From positions 2,985,501 to 3,049,500 of the forward strand of contig NZ_CP046266.1 in the NCBI RefSeq assembly GCF_009720625.1: 64,000 nt of DNA, given 5' to 3'. Made by a program: the position numbers and the translations under genes. The notes under the pieces were generated by a model. It was given only the letters and a program-made list of their open reading frames with translations, made no database searches and was not told the DNA's origin. Below, in pieces: positions 18,290 through 28,012 of this stretch; position 1 is the first letter of the stretch, and each line of letters begins with the position of its first letter. Origin of the DNA: Metabacillus sediminilitoris. GTDB lineage: Bacteria > Bacillota > Bacilli > Bacillales > Bacillaceae.

Positions 18290-19271
18290 GCATTTTCCAC
18301 CATTCTACAAATTCCTTCGTTCCATCCTCAATTGAAAGAGCTGGACGATAACCTAATTCCCGTCGAGCTTTCTCAATTGATAATGTTTGTGATTGTGAAA
18401 GAACACTTACGGTATAACGAGTTAACAGTGGTTCTTTTCCACCTAAACAAATTGTTGAGGTACATTCTAGTAACCTAGCAATAAAAAATGCCTTTTTAGT
18501 AGAAATATTTCTAAATTTCGTCGTCTTATTCAATTGCCCCATAACATCATTGATCATATCGTATAAATTAACTCTGACACCATTTGTAATGTTATATTTG
18601 GTACCTAAAGTTGACTCCTCTGAGCTAAGGCATAGTAGTAATGCATCAACAACATTCTCAACATAGGTAAGATCAATTTCGACCTCTCCATTACCTATTT
18701 TCGGAAAAACTCCTTTTTCACAAACCCTAATCAACCTTGGTAGAATTGCGTTATCTCCAGGGCCAAAAATGGCTCTCGGTCTAATGGTAATTGTCGGCAA
18801 ACCTTCCTGAAAAGCTTTATCAACTTCTAACTCAGCTAAATATTTCGTTTCCGCATAATGGTTAACAAATTTTTCCGGTAAAGGATCTGTTTCTTTCACA
18901 TCTCGGCGCTCATCATAATAAAAATAAAGACTTGGTGTTGATACATGTATAAGACGTTTAACCTTCCACTTTTTGCAGCCTTCAATGACATTCTTCGTGC
19001 CTATAACATTTGCTGAATAAAATTCTTTATATTTCCCCCATGGTGACGAAAGCGCTCCACTATGAAAAACATAATCCTGATTTCTACAAAGCTCTATAAT
19101 CCGTTCTTGATTCTCTAATGCTGCTGCTTCAAATGTAATTCCTTTCTCTGTTAACTGTTTACCTATTTCCCAATTACGTCCAATGCCAGTGACATTGAAT
19201 CCAAGTGAAACCAATCTGTAAGCTAGTTTTTGACCTAAAAATCCTGTTGCTCCAGTTACTAATACATTCAA
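18279..19271 (-). CDS. NAD(P)-dependent epimerase/reductase (extended SDR, 3beta-HSD/OleD-like)
   Basis: 330 residues. The Rossmann start MNVLVTGATGFLGQKLAYRL gives the GxxGxxG motif, and the catalytic YxxxK is HYAETKYLAE with Ser in HVSTPSLYF. The element SSPWGKYKEFYSANVIGTKN and RPRAIFGPGDNAILPRLI fit the 3beta-hydroxysteroid dehydrogenase-like group that includes OleD, the ketone reductase of olefin/beta-lactone pathways. With a ketoacyl synthase III in the same operon, reduction of a beta-keto product is a good guess. ATGA overlap (19268-19271) couples it to the ATP-grasp gene. Confidence 0.88.
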   Translation of the reverse strand: MNVLVTGATGFLGQKLAYRLVSLGFNVTGIGRNWEIGKQLTEKGITFEAAALENQERIIELCRNQDYVFHSGALSSPWGKYKEFYSANVIGTKNVIEGCKKWKVKRLIHVSTPSLYFYYDERRDVKETDPLPEKFVNHYAETKYLAELEVDKAFQEGLPTITIRPRAIFGPGDNAILPRLIRVCEKGVFPKIGNGEVEIDLTYVENVVDALLLCLSSEESTLGTKYNITNGVRVNLYDMINDVMGQLNKTTKFRNISTKKAFFIARLLECTSTICLGGKEPLLTRYTVSVLSQSQTLSIEKARRELGYRPALSIEDGTKEFVEWWKMHAN

Positions 19272-20428
19272 ATATCTTCACCATCCCAGCTAATATCATA
19301 AGTTGACTGTTCTAGCATGTTAACATGATTCTTTCGACTAGCCTTCCATAAGTCATACATACAGATGAATTGATAGAAAAATGGAGTTTTATCGTTTTTT
19401 CGATAAACCGTATCTTTATATGTAAACAACATTAGAAAAAATCGTTTTATTTGATATATGCTTTTAACATTTTTCATGCTATATAGAAGAACACCTAATT
19501 TAATTGCTTCTTTCGTTTCCTTCTTAGGATACATAGTTTCTCGTATTTCATCATTTATTATCGAATGTGCAATTTCCTTGCCAAATAAATGTAACCCGCT
19601 CGTTGCTCGAGGATTACATTCTATTGGTATCGCAATACCAGCTTGATTCACAATAAAGTCAAATGATATTTGGCCTGTATACGATAACTTTTCTACTATC
19701 ATTTTTACAAAAAGTTCAATATCATCTTTTTCACTGTGTTCAAATGTAAGTGTCGCTCCTATACCAGCAGTAAATTCGGATTTATAGACCGCATGTGCAA
19801 GTAATTTCCCATCTCTAGCGATGCCGTAGGAACAATATTGTGTTCCTCTAATTCTCTCCTGAATTAACCAAGACGAATTTGTAAAATCACATTTCGGTAT
19901 TTCATCACCAGACTTATAAAAAGTAACTGACTCAGAAAAACGTGAATATACTTTTTTTAATACAAATTCGCTAGGGAATTCCCTTTCAATAAAAAATGGA
20001 ACCAATTGCGATGAGAGTAAAAACGTTTTAGGGGTTTTGAAACCCAGATCTGCTACAAATTGTATAAAGTTGCCTTTATGATGAAGTAATTTCATTTTAT
20101 CAAATTCATCTACGAACACATCACAGTAGTGTGATAATTGTTTCCGGAACATCGATATATAGAAAGTTTCCTCACATGTTGGTATCAATACATCAATTTC
20201 TCTCTTATTAATAATTTGAATTAAGCACTCAATAAACCGATGTGTTTCAAATTTTGGACTTGGATATAAAAAGTATTCTTTGCTATATCTCGATGATTTT
20301 GCTAGTGCATGAAAAACACTGTCAGCCGTATAGATTTCATTTCCTGACTCTGCTAAGACTCGGCATAGATGAAGTGTAATCGGTGCTCTTGCACCTGTAA
20401 TCATTATTCGTTTCTTTTTAATACTCAA
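19268..20428 (-). CDS. ATP-grasp domain protein (carboxylate-amine ligase type)
   Basis: About 386 residues. The start is probably TTG 20428, eight bases after GGAGG; the longer frame to 20443 begins on the TTG that overlaps that site. A pre-ATP-grasp domain (RIMITGARAPITLHLCRVLA) is followed by the ATP-grasp fold: FVLKKVYSRFSESVTF, WLIQERIRGTQYCSYGIARD and the metal site FDFIVNQAGIAIPIECNPRA. Relatives join a carboxylate to an amine through acyl-phosphate, like the CarB-like ligases of peptide natural products. It overlaps the KAS III gene by about ten bases, so it is the second gene of the operon. Substrates are unknown. Confidence 0.85.
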   Translation of the reverse strand: MSIKKKRIMITGARAPITLHLCRVLAESGNEIYTADSVFHALAKSSRYSKEYFLYPSPKFETHRFIECLIQIINKREIDVLIPTCEETFYISMFRKQLSHYCDVFVDEFDKMKLLHHKGNFIQFVADLGFKTPKTFLLSSQLVPFFIEREFPSEFVLKKVYSRFSESVTFYKSGDEIPKCDFTNSSWLIQERIRGTQYCSYGIARDGKLLAHAVYKSEFTAGIGATLTFEHSEKDDIELFVKMIVEKLSYTGQISFDFIVNQAGIAIPIECNPRATSGLHLFGKEIAHSIINDEIRETMYPKKETKEAIKLGVLLYSMKNVKSIYQIKRFFLMLFTYKDTVYRKNDKTPFFYQFICMYDLWKASRKNHVNMLEQSTYDISWDGEDI

Positions 20429-21407
20429 GAACGATGCCTCCAATTGATAGACCGGCAGATGTACCTAAAAGTAATATTGTATCTCCCCTGTTTACTCTTC
20501 CTTGTTTAATCGCTTCATAAAGTGCCATCGGGATAGACGCTGCAATCATATTTCCATAGTTTTCAATAATATTCATAAACCTTGATTCATCTACGCCAAG
20601 TTTTTTCCTGATAATTTTCATCGCAGAAGCACTTGCTTGGTGAGGTATGACCATATGTATATCTTTTATTGAAAGATTAGTAGATGAAAATAACGTTTCA
20701 ATAAAACTAGGAAGTAGTTTAAAAGATAATTTAAATAAAGCTTTTCCATCCATATCAAAAAGGAAATCATCTTTTGTTTGTTCATCATAAAATTTTGGAT
20801 GTATCTTTGTTCCCCCACCTCTTATTTCAGATAAATGTGCACCCAAACTATGCGTCTCCATATGGGAACTAATAATTCCTGAATGATCATGAGATTTAGA
20901 TAATACAATGGCGACAGCACCGTCACCAAATAAGATACTGCTTTCTGGTTGATCCCAGTTCAACCCTACAGATGAAATTTCTGAAGAAACCAATAGAACA
21001 TTCTTATATCTTCCATATTCGATTGCATATGAAATCATATCTAATGCTGACACAAAGCTTAGACAAGTTGAGTTCACGTCAAAAGATGGGATACCTGAAT
21101 GATGAAGTCCCAATTGTTCCTGGATCAAGGATGCAGTGCAAGGTATAGCTTGTTCCATTGTTCCGCTTCCACTAATAATACAATCAATATCATTTAGAGA
21201 AATGCCTGCATCTTGAACTGCTTGTAAAGCAGCTTCAGCTCCCATGAATGATGCGGTTTCCCCATCTACATAGTATCGTTGCTTCACACCGGATTTTTTT
21301 TCGGACCATCCAATAGATTGAGAAAACATTTTATCGATTTCTTCAGCTTTTACAATTCGTTTTGGTAAATATGAACCTATTCCTATTATTTTTACGCTAC
21401 GTTTCAT
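20418..21407 (-). CDS. 3-oxoacyl-ACP synthase III-type ketosynthase, first gene of biosynthetic operon
   Basis: About 329 residues; ATG 21407 is preferred because GAGGTG lies seven bases before it. The KAS III triad is complete: Cys in DVNSTCLSFVSALDM, His in MVIPHQASASAM, Asn in IIENYGNMIAASIPM. FGDGAVAIVLSK and GTSAGLSIGGIVLEY are also typical. This is unlikely to be housekeeping FabH, which normally sits with fabF; it resembles specialised FabH/OleA-like enzymes that condense two acyl thioesters or make a beta-keto acid. It opens the six-gene overlapping operon and shares a 150-bp divergent region with a DUF3231 gene. Confidence 0.9.
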   Translation of the reverse strand: MKRSVKIIGIGSYLPKRIVKAEEIDKMFSQSIGWSEKKSGVKQRYYVDGETASFMGAEAALQAVQDAGISLNDIDCIISGSGTMEQAIPCTASLIQEQLGLHHSGIPSFDVNSTCLSFVSALDMISYAIEYGRYKNVLLVSSEISSVGLNWDQPESSILFGDGAVAIVLSKSHDHSGIISSHMETHSLGAHLSEIRGGGTKIHPKFYDEQTKDDFLFDMDGKALFKLSFKLLPSFIETLFSSTNLSIKDIHMVIPHQASASAMKIIRKKLGVDESRFMNIIENYGNMIAASIPMALYEAIKQGRVNRGDTILLLGTSAGLSIGGIVLEY

Positions 21408-21556
21408 TTTATTGCACCTCATATGTATGTGTATATGTTAAGTTACATTAATAGTAATTATAAACAATTTTTATCCAGGCAGAATCCTTCCTTTCATGAA
21501 TAATTCACGATATAACAGCGCAAAATATTTCAAAAAGCTGTCTCAGGGAGGTCACC

Positions 21557-22564
21557 ATGCAAGATAAAAAGGCTATTCGCCTAACAGCGGCAGAGATGTC
21601 ATCACTCTGGTCGCAGTATATGAATGATACTGCATTAATCTGTATGCTTACTCAATTCCTCGAAAATCTAGAAGATGAAGAAGTTCGCCCAGTTATTGAG
21701 CTTGCATTAAAAACATCAAACGATAATCTTATATTTTTAAAAGAACTTTTCCAAAAAGAACACTTTCCTGTACCAGTAGGGTTTACGAATGAGGATGTCA
21801 TTTCAAAAAAACATAAGCTTTTTTCAGACACATTTGTTTTGATGTATTTACGTCAAATGTCAATTCTTGGCATGACTGCTAGTAGTATGGCTCTTGGTTT
21901 TGTAACAAGAGAAGACATTTTTGCCTTTCATAAAGAAGTATTACAATCTTCTGTTAAATTAAAATATCTTTCAAGGGAATTAATGCTAAAACAAGGCACT
22001 TATGTACGCCCGCCTTTTATCTCTATACCAGATAAAGTTGATTTTATTGATAGTCAGCAATTTTTAGCAGGTTTTATTGGCAAAAAACGACCACTTACTT
22101 CAATTGAAATTACACATTTATTTATTAATATTCAAACAAACATGATAGGCAAAACATTAATTGTAGGATTCTCTCAAATAGCTCAAAATAAAGAAGTAAT
22201 CAATTATTTAGTTAGAGGTAAGCAATTAGCGCAGAAACATATAGATCTTTTTAGTGAAATATTAAAAAAGTATGATTTACCTGCTCCAATGTCATGGGAC
22301 ACTGCCGTAACAGATAATACTATTCCAATATTCTCAGATAAATTAATCATGTTTCATGTTTCAGCGATGATTGCTGCTGGTGTTGGAAATTATGGGGTAG
22401 CAATGGGCGCAAGTCCAAGAAGAGATATCGCATTAAAATATGCAACTCTCATACCAGAGATAGCTTTATATGCTGAAGATGGAGCAAATATTTTGATTAA
22501 ACACAGCTGGTTAGAGGAACCACCTCAGACTGACGATCGAAATGAACTAATAAAGAAAAAATAA
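21557..22564 (+). CDS. DUF3231 family protein
   Basis: 335 residues built from two homologous halves of about 165 residues, each a ferritin-like or coat-F-like four-helix region (LTAAEMSSLWSQYMNDTALI in the first; LTSIEITHLFINIQTNMIGK in the second). This tandem-repeat layout is characteristic of DUF3231 proteins of spore-forming bacilli. Each half has a characteristic aromatic/acidic start and helices such as HVSAMIAAGVGNYGVAMGAS. Many bacilli carry several paralogues; function is unknown, with a spore or stress role suspected. It is divergent from the biosynthetic operon, behind CAGGGAGGTC, and monocistronic. Confidence 0.85.
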   Translation: MQDKKAIRLTAAEMSSLWSQYMNDTALICMLTQFLENLEDEEVRPVIELALKTSNDNLIFLKELFQKEHFPVPVGFTNEDVISKKHKLFSDTFVLMYLRQMSILGMTASSMALGFVTREDIFAFHKEVLQSSVKLKYLSRELMLKQGTYVRPPFISIPDKVDFIDSQQFLAGFIGKKRPLTSIEITHLFINIQTNMIGKTLIVGFSQIAQNKEVINYLVRGKQLAQKHIDLFSEILKKYDLPAPMSWDTAVTDNTIPIFSDKLIMFHVSAMIAAGVGNYGVAMGASPRRDIALKYATLIPEIALYAEDGANILIKHSWLEEPPQTDDRNELIKKK

Positions 22565-22587
22565 AGAGAACTAAATCATAATTTTGA

Positions 22588-22632
22588 GGGCTTCAAGATG
22601 AGTATCAACTAATATTGAAAGCCTTTTTTATA
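22588..22632 (+). terminator. Intrinsic terminator after the DUF3231 gene
   Basis: GGGCTTCAA ... TTGAAAGCC then TTTTTTA. Confidence 0.85.
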
Positions 22633-22884
22633 TTATGTATATAAAAAAGGAGAGATTATTACTATTTCCTTTAATTAAACTCATAAACTTCATTTTTGTA
22701 TATAAAACACATTTTATAAAAAAGGTATAAAGAGTTGTGTTCTAATAAATGAGAACCTTAAAAAATCCTATTTAACATAGAGGATTTGCGTACCTTGAAG
22801 AATTTCAACCTAAACTTTTTGTACAGAATATCTTTATTAAGCAGATTGCCTCTATTTTAAAGTAACTAATTACCAATATATTAA
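22633..22884. other. AT-rich convergent spacer
   Basis: No gene, repeat or RNA signature recognised between the two terminators. Confidence 0.4.
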
Positions 22885-22885
22885 A

Positions 22886-22931
22886 AATCCGCTCAGATAC
22901 TACAACAAGATCAAAGAACGGATTTTATACA
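22886..22931 (-). terminator. Terminator after the glutamate-synthase-like gene
   Basis: Minus strand: AAATCCG ... CGGATTT with a long loop, then TTTAAT. Confidence 0.65.
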
Positions 22932-22938
22932 TTTTATG

Positions 22939-24363
22939 TTATTCATTTTGATTTTGACTATTATTTTTATTAACCCATGGTTCAAAGGAGAAAGGTATTC
23001 CAACCATTTTAGCTGTTAGCTCATCATATGAGACTAAATCTTCTTTTGATAATTCTTTTAAAGAGTGTTTCCCCATGGCTCTTAAACCCATTTTCATTTC
23101 TTCCGTACTAGAAGTCAGGAATTTCTCGGCTGTTTTCACACCGTCTTCTACTTTAAATTTATCTTTAAATTTCCCTTGGTTCCAAACAGCTTGAGTCGGC
23201 GGTTCAAATGGCATTGCATTCAATGATTGATTATGTGCAACTGCAAATAAAATGGCGGAACCTACATAGACAGCATCAGCACCTAGTGCAAGTACTTTTA
23301 AAAAGTGACCAGGAACTAAAAGTCCGCCTGAAACGATTAAACTAATATGTTCTTTCATCTTTCTTTTTTCAAGGTGTTTTACAGCACGAACAACTGCATG
23401 TATAGTTGGTATTCCCATGTCATCAGAAAGTATCGGTGGTGCACCTAATGTTGCAGCTTGTCCCCCGTCAATTGCAATATAATCCACCCCTAGTTCAATT
23501 ACATGATCAATATCTTCTTCAATTTTACCGCCAGCACCCATTTTTACCCCAATTGGGACACCACCTGATAGCTCCCGTAAATCTTCAACTAGATTTTTTA
23601 AATCATTTAATGTTTGATCTTCAAAAAAGTGGTCATAAATCACAGCATCTTCATCTTCTTGTAAACCCATCACATTACGAGCACGTCCTGTTAAATTTTT
23701 TGGTGAAATCTTTGCTCCTACACCAAATAACGCCCCCTGGCCAAGCTTGATTTCTATCATATCAGCACGTTTTATCGTATCTTCCTCTTTTGACCATTTT
23801 GTTTTGGCATATTGTAGAATATACTTTCCAGCTTTGTCTAATTCTTCTGGTAATACACCGCCTTCTCCAGAATTTATCGCCGTTCCTACATTTTTAGCTG
23901 CTTCTGCTAACGAAAGTCTTACTTCTTCACTTAGTGCAATTCCGTATGCCATTCCGCTGATCATGAGTGGAATGTTTAGATCCAAAGGTTTTTTAGCTTT
24001 AGGTCCTATTGTAACTTTTACATCAACATCTTCTTCACCATCAATAGGAAATGGTGAAGTTTGGGCAGGAATAAATGTAATGGAATCTAAGTGTGGCCAT
24101 TTTTTTGAAGACCCAAGCGGACGATGAAGGATATCACCTGTCTCAGCTCGCAAACTATTTTCTAACATATTTTGAATTCCCATATGCCTTAGTCCTGGAA
24201 TCAATTCCATGATATTTTCTTGATAACTATCAGTTAAGATGATCTTTCCATATTTCTTTACGATTCTTTTTAAAATCCAACGCCATCCAATTAGCATAAA
24301 TAAAAAGATGATGAATAAAATCAACATCATGGCAAAAACCATATAATCTAAAAAATTCGACAT
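22939..24363 (-). CDS. FMN-binding glutamate-synthase-like protein (GltB central/FMN domain only; YerD-like)
   Basis: 474 residues from ATG 24363 (GGAG eight bases upstream; GTG 24369 is too close). One N-terminal TM helix (VFAMMLILFIIFLFMLIGW) anchors the protein. The rest is a glutamate synthase FMN barrel without the glutaminase domain: SGMAYGIALSEEVRLSLAEA, GEGGVLPEEL, GVKMGAGGKIEEDID, DYIAIDGGQAATLGAPPILS and VSGGLLVPGHFLKVLALGAD. It lacks the [3Fe-4S] Cys cluster and the GltD partner. Homologues such as B. subtilis YerD are annotated as putative glutamate synthases, but the reaction is unproven. Confidence 0.88.
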   Translation of the reverse strand: MSNFLDYMVFAMMLILFIIFLFMLIGWRWILKRIVKKYGKIILTDSYQENIMELIPGLRHMGIQNMLENSLRAETGDILHRPLGSSKKWPHLDSITFIPAQTSPFPIDGEEDVDVKVTIGPKAKKPLDLNIPLMISGMAYGIALSEEVRLSLAEAAKNVGTAINSGEGGVLPEELDKAGKYILQYAKTKWSKEEDTIKRADMIEIKLGQGALFGVGAKISPKNLTGRARNVMGLQEDEDAVIYDHFFEDQTLNDLKNLVEDLRELSGGVPIGVKMGAGGKIEEDIDHVIELGVDYIAIDGGQAATLGAPPILSDDMGIPTIHAVVRAVKHLEKRKMKEHISLIVSGGLLVPGHFLKVLALGADAVYVGSAILFAVAHNQSLNAMPFEPPTQAVWNQGKFKDKFKVEDGVKTAEKFLTSSTEEMKMGLRAMGKHSLKELSKEDLVSYDELTAKMVGIPFSFEPWVNKNNSQNQNE

Positions 24364-24605
24364 AATCACTACTCCAGTAACTTAAAAATTACACCCTTGA
24401 TTATTCTCATTATTTCCCAATAATTAAAAATTATATTAATTATTTATATTGCTAGGACTAATTTATATTTAATCGAAATGTATTTTAATCAGGATCCTAT
24501 TTTTTGCAAATGTATTAAAATTTAAAGTGGAGACTAGAATAATAGGTACAACAACACGCAATCAATGAACGAACAAGAATTAGCTGTAATTAAGGAGATC
24601 TTTTT

Positions 24606-25346
24606 ATGAATGTATTAAACGAAACTACTCATCGTCCATTCTCATTGCCTGAAAAGAAATGGATTATGCGGCAATCATGGCGTAATCTTTTGTTTACACA
24701 TTGGCCAATTTCACCAGAAGTATTACGACCTTATATTCCATCTCAATTACAAATTGATACATATAATGATAGAGCCTGGATTGGTGTTGTTGTATTTGTT
24801 ATGGAAGGGATTTATCATCGTTACTTGCCAACTATATCGCTTACTCCAACCTTTTCAGAAATTAATGTCAGAACATACGTCCGTTATAACGGAAAACCAG
24901 GTATTTACTTTTTATCCCTAGACGTGAATGATTTAGCATCGTATACAATAGCGAAAAGATGGTATCACTTGCCATATTCTCTTGCTTCAATTTCTTATCA
25001 ACAGGATGGACCAACCTTTCATGTTAAAAGCATTCGTAAAGCAAAAACAAATATTCCTATTGAATTTAAAGGAAGTTATTCACCTAACCAGGATGTCTTT
25101 TATGCAAAAAAAGAAACGTTAGAACATTGGTTTATTGAAAGGTATTGTTTATATAGTAATGATAAGCGAGGAAATATGTATTGCGGGGATATTCATCATC
25201 GCCCATGGCCTTTACAAACCGTAAACACGAATATATCTATGAATACACTCTTTTCTATGTTTTCATTCAATGTTATTGAAGAGAATTCACTTTCCTATTA
25301 TTCAAGAGGTGTTGATACACTCATATGGAATATTAAGAAGCTTTAA
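24606..25346 (+). CDS. yqjF: YqjF family protein (DUF2071)
   Basis: 246 residues. It follows the DUF2071/YqjF pattern: WIMRQSWRNLLFTHWPISPE near the start, VLRPYIPSQLQIDTYNDRAW, GVVVFVMEGI, FSEINVRTYVRYNGKPGIYF (the family hallmark) and a late FIERYCLYSNDKRGNMYCGD. The fold is related to acetoacetate decarboxylase-like barrels, but no catalytic Lys is evident. Its role is unknown. ATG 24606 follows AAGGAGATC. The gene is monocistronic, and AT-rich DNA with a probable promoter precedes it. Confidence 0.87.
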   Translation: MNVLNETTHRPFSLPEKKWIMRQSWRNLLFTHWPISPEVLRPYIPSQLQIDTYNDRAWIGVVVFVMEGIYHRYLPTISLTPTFSEINVRTYVRYNGKPGIYFLSLDVNDLASYTIAKRWYHLPYSLASISYQQDGPTFHVKSIRKAKTNIPIEFKGSYSPNQDVFYAKKETLEHWFIERYCLYSNDKRGNMYCGDIHHRPWPLQTVNTNISMNTLFSMFSFNVIEENSLSYYSRGVDTLIWNIKKL

Positions 25347-25402
25347 ATCTAAGTGATAGTTAAACCTACAAATAAAGATTAGGTAGATATCAGAAATTAT
25401 TT

Positions 25403-26506
25403 TTATTTATTCATTAGCCATTTCTTTTTAAAAAAAACAATCATAACTAATAAAAATGGGACCACCATAAATAATGGAATATAGACGTATTTTGGTATTA
25501 TTTTATTTCCAACTACCGCATGTTCTATATAATTAGGCGCCATTAATATCGACAAAGCAATAACTGCAGTTCCTAAAATCGGAATCGTATATTTAGTTAT
25601 CTGATCCTTATTTATAAGATTTGAAATACCCTCAATAGCACCTAAAAAAAATATGGTAATTTTAAAAAATCCACCAATTATCAACATAATAAGTGCAATA
25701 GGATCGAGCCTTTGAAAGACATCTCCAATATTTATTTTTTCAACTGTATCTAATAAAGGAAATGTACTGATTTTAGCAGCATATGGTCCAAGAACACTAA
25801 TCATTACTGTAGTCGCAATTAGTAAGATAATTCCGCTAAAAATAATTCCTAAAAAACCACTAATAACCCCTTGCTTCTGACTATTTAAATATGGAAAAAA
25901 GATAGTAAAGACAATAGATTCGCCAAAAGGAAAAGAAAAAATTGTCGGGAAAGCAACTTTCCATATAGGTTGCCATCCACCTTCAAGGACAGGTTGAAGA
26001 TTTTCTAGCTTAGGAAGACCACTGATCAAGATAAAAAGGATAAACAGGAAACTAAAGAACATGACCCAAAAAAAGAAAATCTCTGCTGTTCTTGCAATCA
26101 CTTCAAATCCTAAATAACAGGCAAAACAGATGACTGCCATAAACATAATTGCTATTACCAAAATTGGTGTTTCGACTAATATCGTGATTAAAACAAGCTC
26201 ACAGAATATTCTTAAAACCCTTGCTGCAATATATAAGAATAAACAAATATAGATGACCGCAAGTAATCGGCCAATCATCTTTCCCACAATTAATTCAAGA
26301 TAATTCATCATAGATAAGTCTGGAAATTGTGTGTAGAGATAAATATATAAAGAAAATAAAACAAGACCTCCCAACAGCCCTAAAAGTATTGCTAACCATG
26401 CATCTTGTTTTACTTCTAAACCTAATCCAACCACTACCGAACTTCCAACTTCAAATAAAACCATTAAAACGAATAGCTGAAACGGCTGTAGCTTGTTTGG
26501 AATCAA
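25403..26506 (-). CDS. Spore germination receptor B subunit (GerAB/GerKB family), second copy
   Basis: 367 residues, ten predicted TM helices of the APC-like GerB family (LFVLMVLFEVGSSVVVGLGL near the start; FPFGESIVFTIFFPYL; DPIALIMLIIGGFFKI). It starts at TTG 26506 behind AAAGGAGGTG. GerB subunits sit in the inner spore membrane and bind the amino acid or sugar germinant. It is the fifth gene of the ger operon and follows a paralogue by 28 bp. The two B proteins differ clearly, so the receptor may accept alternative B subunits. Confidence 0.9.
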   Translation of the reverse strand: MIPNKLQPFQLFVLMVLFEVGSSVVVGLGLEVKQDAWLAILLGLLGGLVLFSLYIYLYTQFPDLSMMNYLELIVGKMIGRLLAVIYICLFLYIAARVLRIFCELVLITILVETPILVIAIMFMAVICFACYLGFEVIARTAEIFFFWVMFFSFLFILFILISGLPKLENLQPVLEGGWQPIWKVAFPTIFSFPFGESIVFTIFFPYLNSQKQGVISGFLGIIFSGIILLIATTVMISVLGPYAAKISTFPLLDTVEKINIGDVFQRLDPIALIMLIIGGFFKITIFFLGAIEGISNLINKDQITKYTIPILGTAVIALSILMAPNYIEHAVVGNKIIPKYVYIPLFMVVPFLLVMIVFFKKKWLMNK

Positions 26507-26534
26507 TGTAACACCTCCTTTTTCAAGATTTCAG

Positions 26535-27641
26535 CTAAGATGATTTAGCAGCAGAGATTTTCTTACTAAGTTTCCCTATGATTACTACTAAGAGCGGGAG
26601 AAACAAACAAATCGTGAAAGAATAATGTGGCCATGTTTTCGCAAGGAAATGTTGAAAATGAACCATATCTGGATGTGCAATAATTGAAAAAGAAATGATT
26701 AATAAAAACAATGGAAACATTAATATTTGATGACTTTTTAATCCCAGTACATTCGCTAGTCCATTTGATAAACTGTAATAACAGATGGAGATTTTGAAAT
26801 ATACTGTAAGTATCCATATAATGGCCACAATGGCTTCAATGCGTTCTAAAAAGCCGCCTATATTTATCTTTTTACCTAATATAAAAGATGGATAAGATTG
26901 TCTGGCACTGTTTTCTGCACCTAAAACTAAAATACTAAATAATATGATCAGTGTTATTACCAAACCACCAAATAATGTCCCTTTATAAAAGGCCCTTTTC
27001 ATTTGTTTCTTTTCATTTACATATGGTGCTACCATTAATAAGATTATTAGTTGGTTATATGGGATTGATAAATTGTTATATGTAGCCTTCATAAATGGTT
27101 TTAATCCTGCTTCTAAAATTGGCTGAACATTTTCTAGCTTGATTTCAGGAATGAGAAATAAAAATAACATAAGTAAAAGAAAGATTATCCAAGGGTAAAA
27201 AATAAGTGCAGTGCGGACGATAACCTCTAACCCTAACCTGACACCGTATAAAACTGTTAATAAAAACAAGATCATGATTATCTCAATCGGCGTTTCAACC
27301 AATATTTGCGTTGTGAAAAAATTCCCGATTTCTCTGAGTACTCCAGCAGTAAGGTAATATAAATAAAAAAGAAAGATCAGGGCAGCGATTTTACCTAACC
27401 ATTTTCCAAACACTTTTTCAAGACATTCAATAAATGTCATAGATGGATAAAGATCAGCTATTTTATTATATAGATAAATAAAAAATAAACTGATTAGAAC
27501 TGTTAACGCTGATGTAATCCAGGCATCTTGTTTTACAATCTTTGTAACTTGTGAAGGTGAAGTAAGAACGGAAGATCCAATTGTAAATACAATGACTAAT
27601 AATTGAAATTCCGTTGCATTAATTTTTCCTTTTTCAAGCAT
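26535..27641 (-). CDS. Spore germination receptor B subunit (GerAB/GerKB family), first copy
   Basis: 368 residues, about ten TM helices, with the GerB signature start ATEFQLLVIVFTIGSSVLTS and later ILTVYFKISICYYSLSNGLA. ATG 27641 sits ten bases after AGGTGGG; GTG 27647 is an alternative. It is paralogous to the next gene (shared GLKPFMKA/GWQPIWKV loops, and KINIGGFLERIEAIVAI against KINIGDVFQRLDPIALI). It is separated from the upstream small gene by about 130 bp, which holds no clear terminator. Its role is germinant recognition with the A and C subunits. Confidence 0.9.
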   Translation of the reverse strand: MLEKGKINATEFQLLVIVFTIGSSVLTSPSQVTKIVKQDAWITSALTVLISLFFIYLYNKIADLYPSMTFIECLEKVFGKWLGKIAALIFLFYLYYLTAGVLREIGNFFTTQILVETPIEIIMILFLLTVLYGVRLGLEVIVRTALIFYPWIIFLLLMLFLFLIPEIKLENVQPILEAGLKPFMKATYNNLSIPYNQLIILLMVAPYVNEKKQMKRAFYKGTLFGGLVITLIILFSILVLGAENSARQSYPSFILGKKINIGGFLERIEAIVAIIWILTVYFKISICYYSLSNGLANVLGLKSHQILMFPLFLLIISFSIIAHPDMVHFQHFLAKTWPHYSFTICLFLPLLVVIIGKLSKKISAAKSS

Positions 27642-27775
27642 ATTCACTCATCCCACCTACAACCGAAGTTTTTCATCATGACATTATAGTAATCAAGTTT
27701 ATTTTTACAATAAAAAACAGATTAATTTAAAAAGGATGCACATTTTTTATAAATCCTTTTCGTACTTTCCAACAT

Positions 27776-28009
27776 CTAGGATAAAATCCGCTCGACGAAA
27801 GATGTTACTGGACTATATATTTTTTCTATCCAGTTTATGGGTGTAGGGATATTAATTTTCAAACACAATAAAACAGCAAAAGTCATACCGATTGAAAGTA
27901 ATAGAAAATAGGCAATAATTTCTCTCCACCATCTCTTCTTTACTAGGGGAGGAATTTCAAATAATGAAATAACCACACCTGTTGTTAACATACCAATAAT
28001 TGCCCACAT
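27776..28009 (-). CDS. Small two-TM protein of the ger operon, probable D subunit
   Basis: 77 residues with two hydrophobic helices (MWAIIGMLTTGVVISLFEIP and AYFLLLSIGMTFAVLLCLKI) separated by a basic loop VKKRWWRE. It ends in a short polar tail. It lies four bases downstream of the gerC-type gene and before the B genes. Small two-helix D subunits in ger operons are known from other Bacillus species to modulate receptor activity. The assignment rests on size, topology and position, not on a motif. Confidence 0.7.
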   Translation of the reverse strand: MWAIIGMLTTGVVISLFEIPPLVKKRWWREIIAYFLLLSIGMTFAVLLCLKINIPTPINWIEKIYSPVTSFVERILS

Positions 28010-28012
28010 TGG

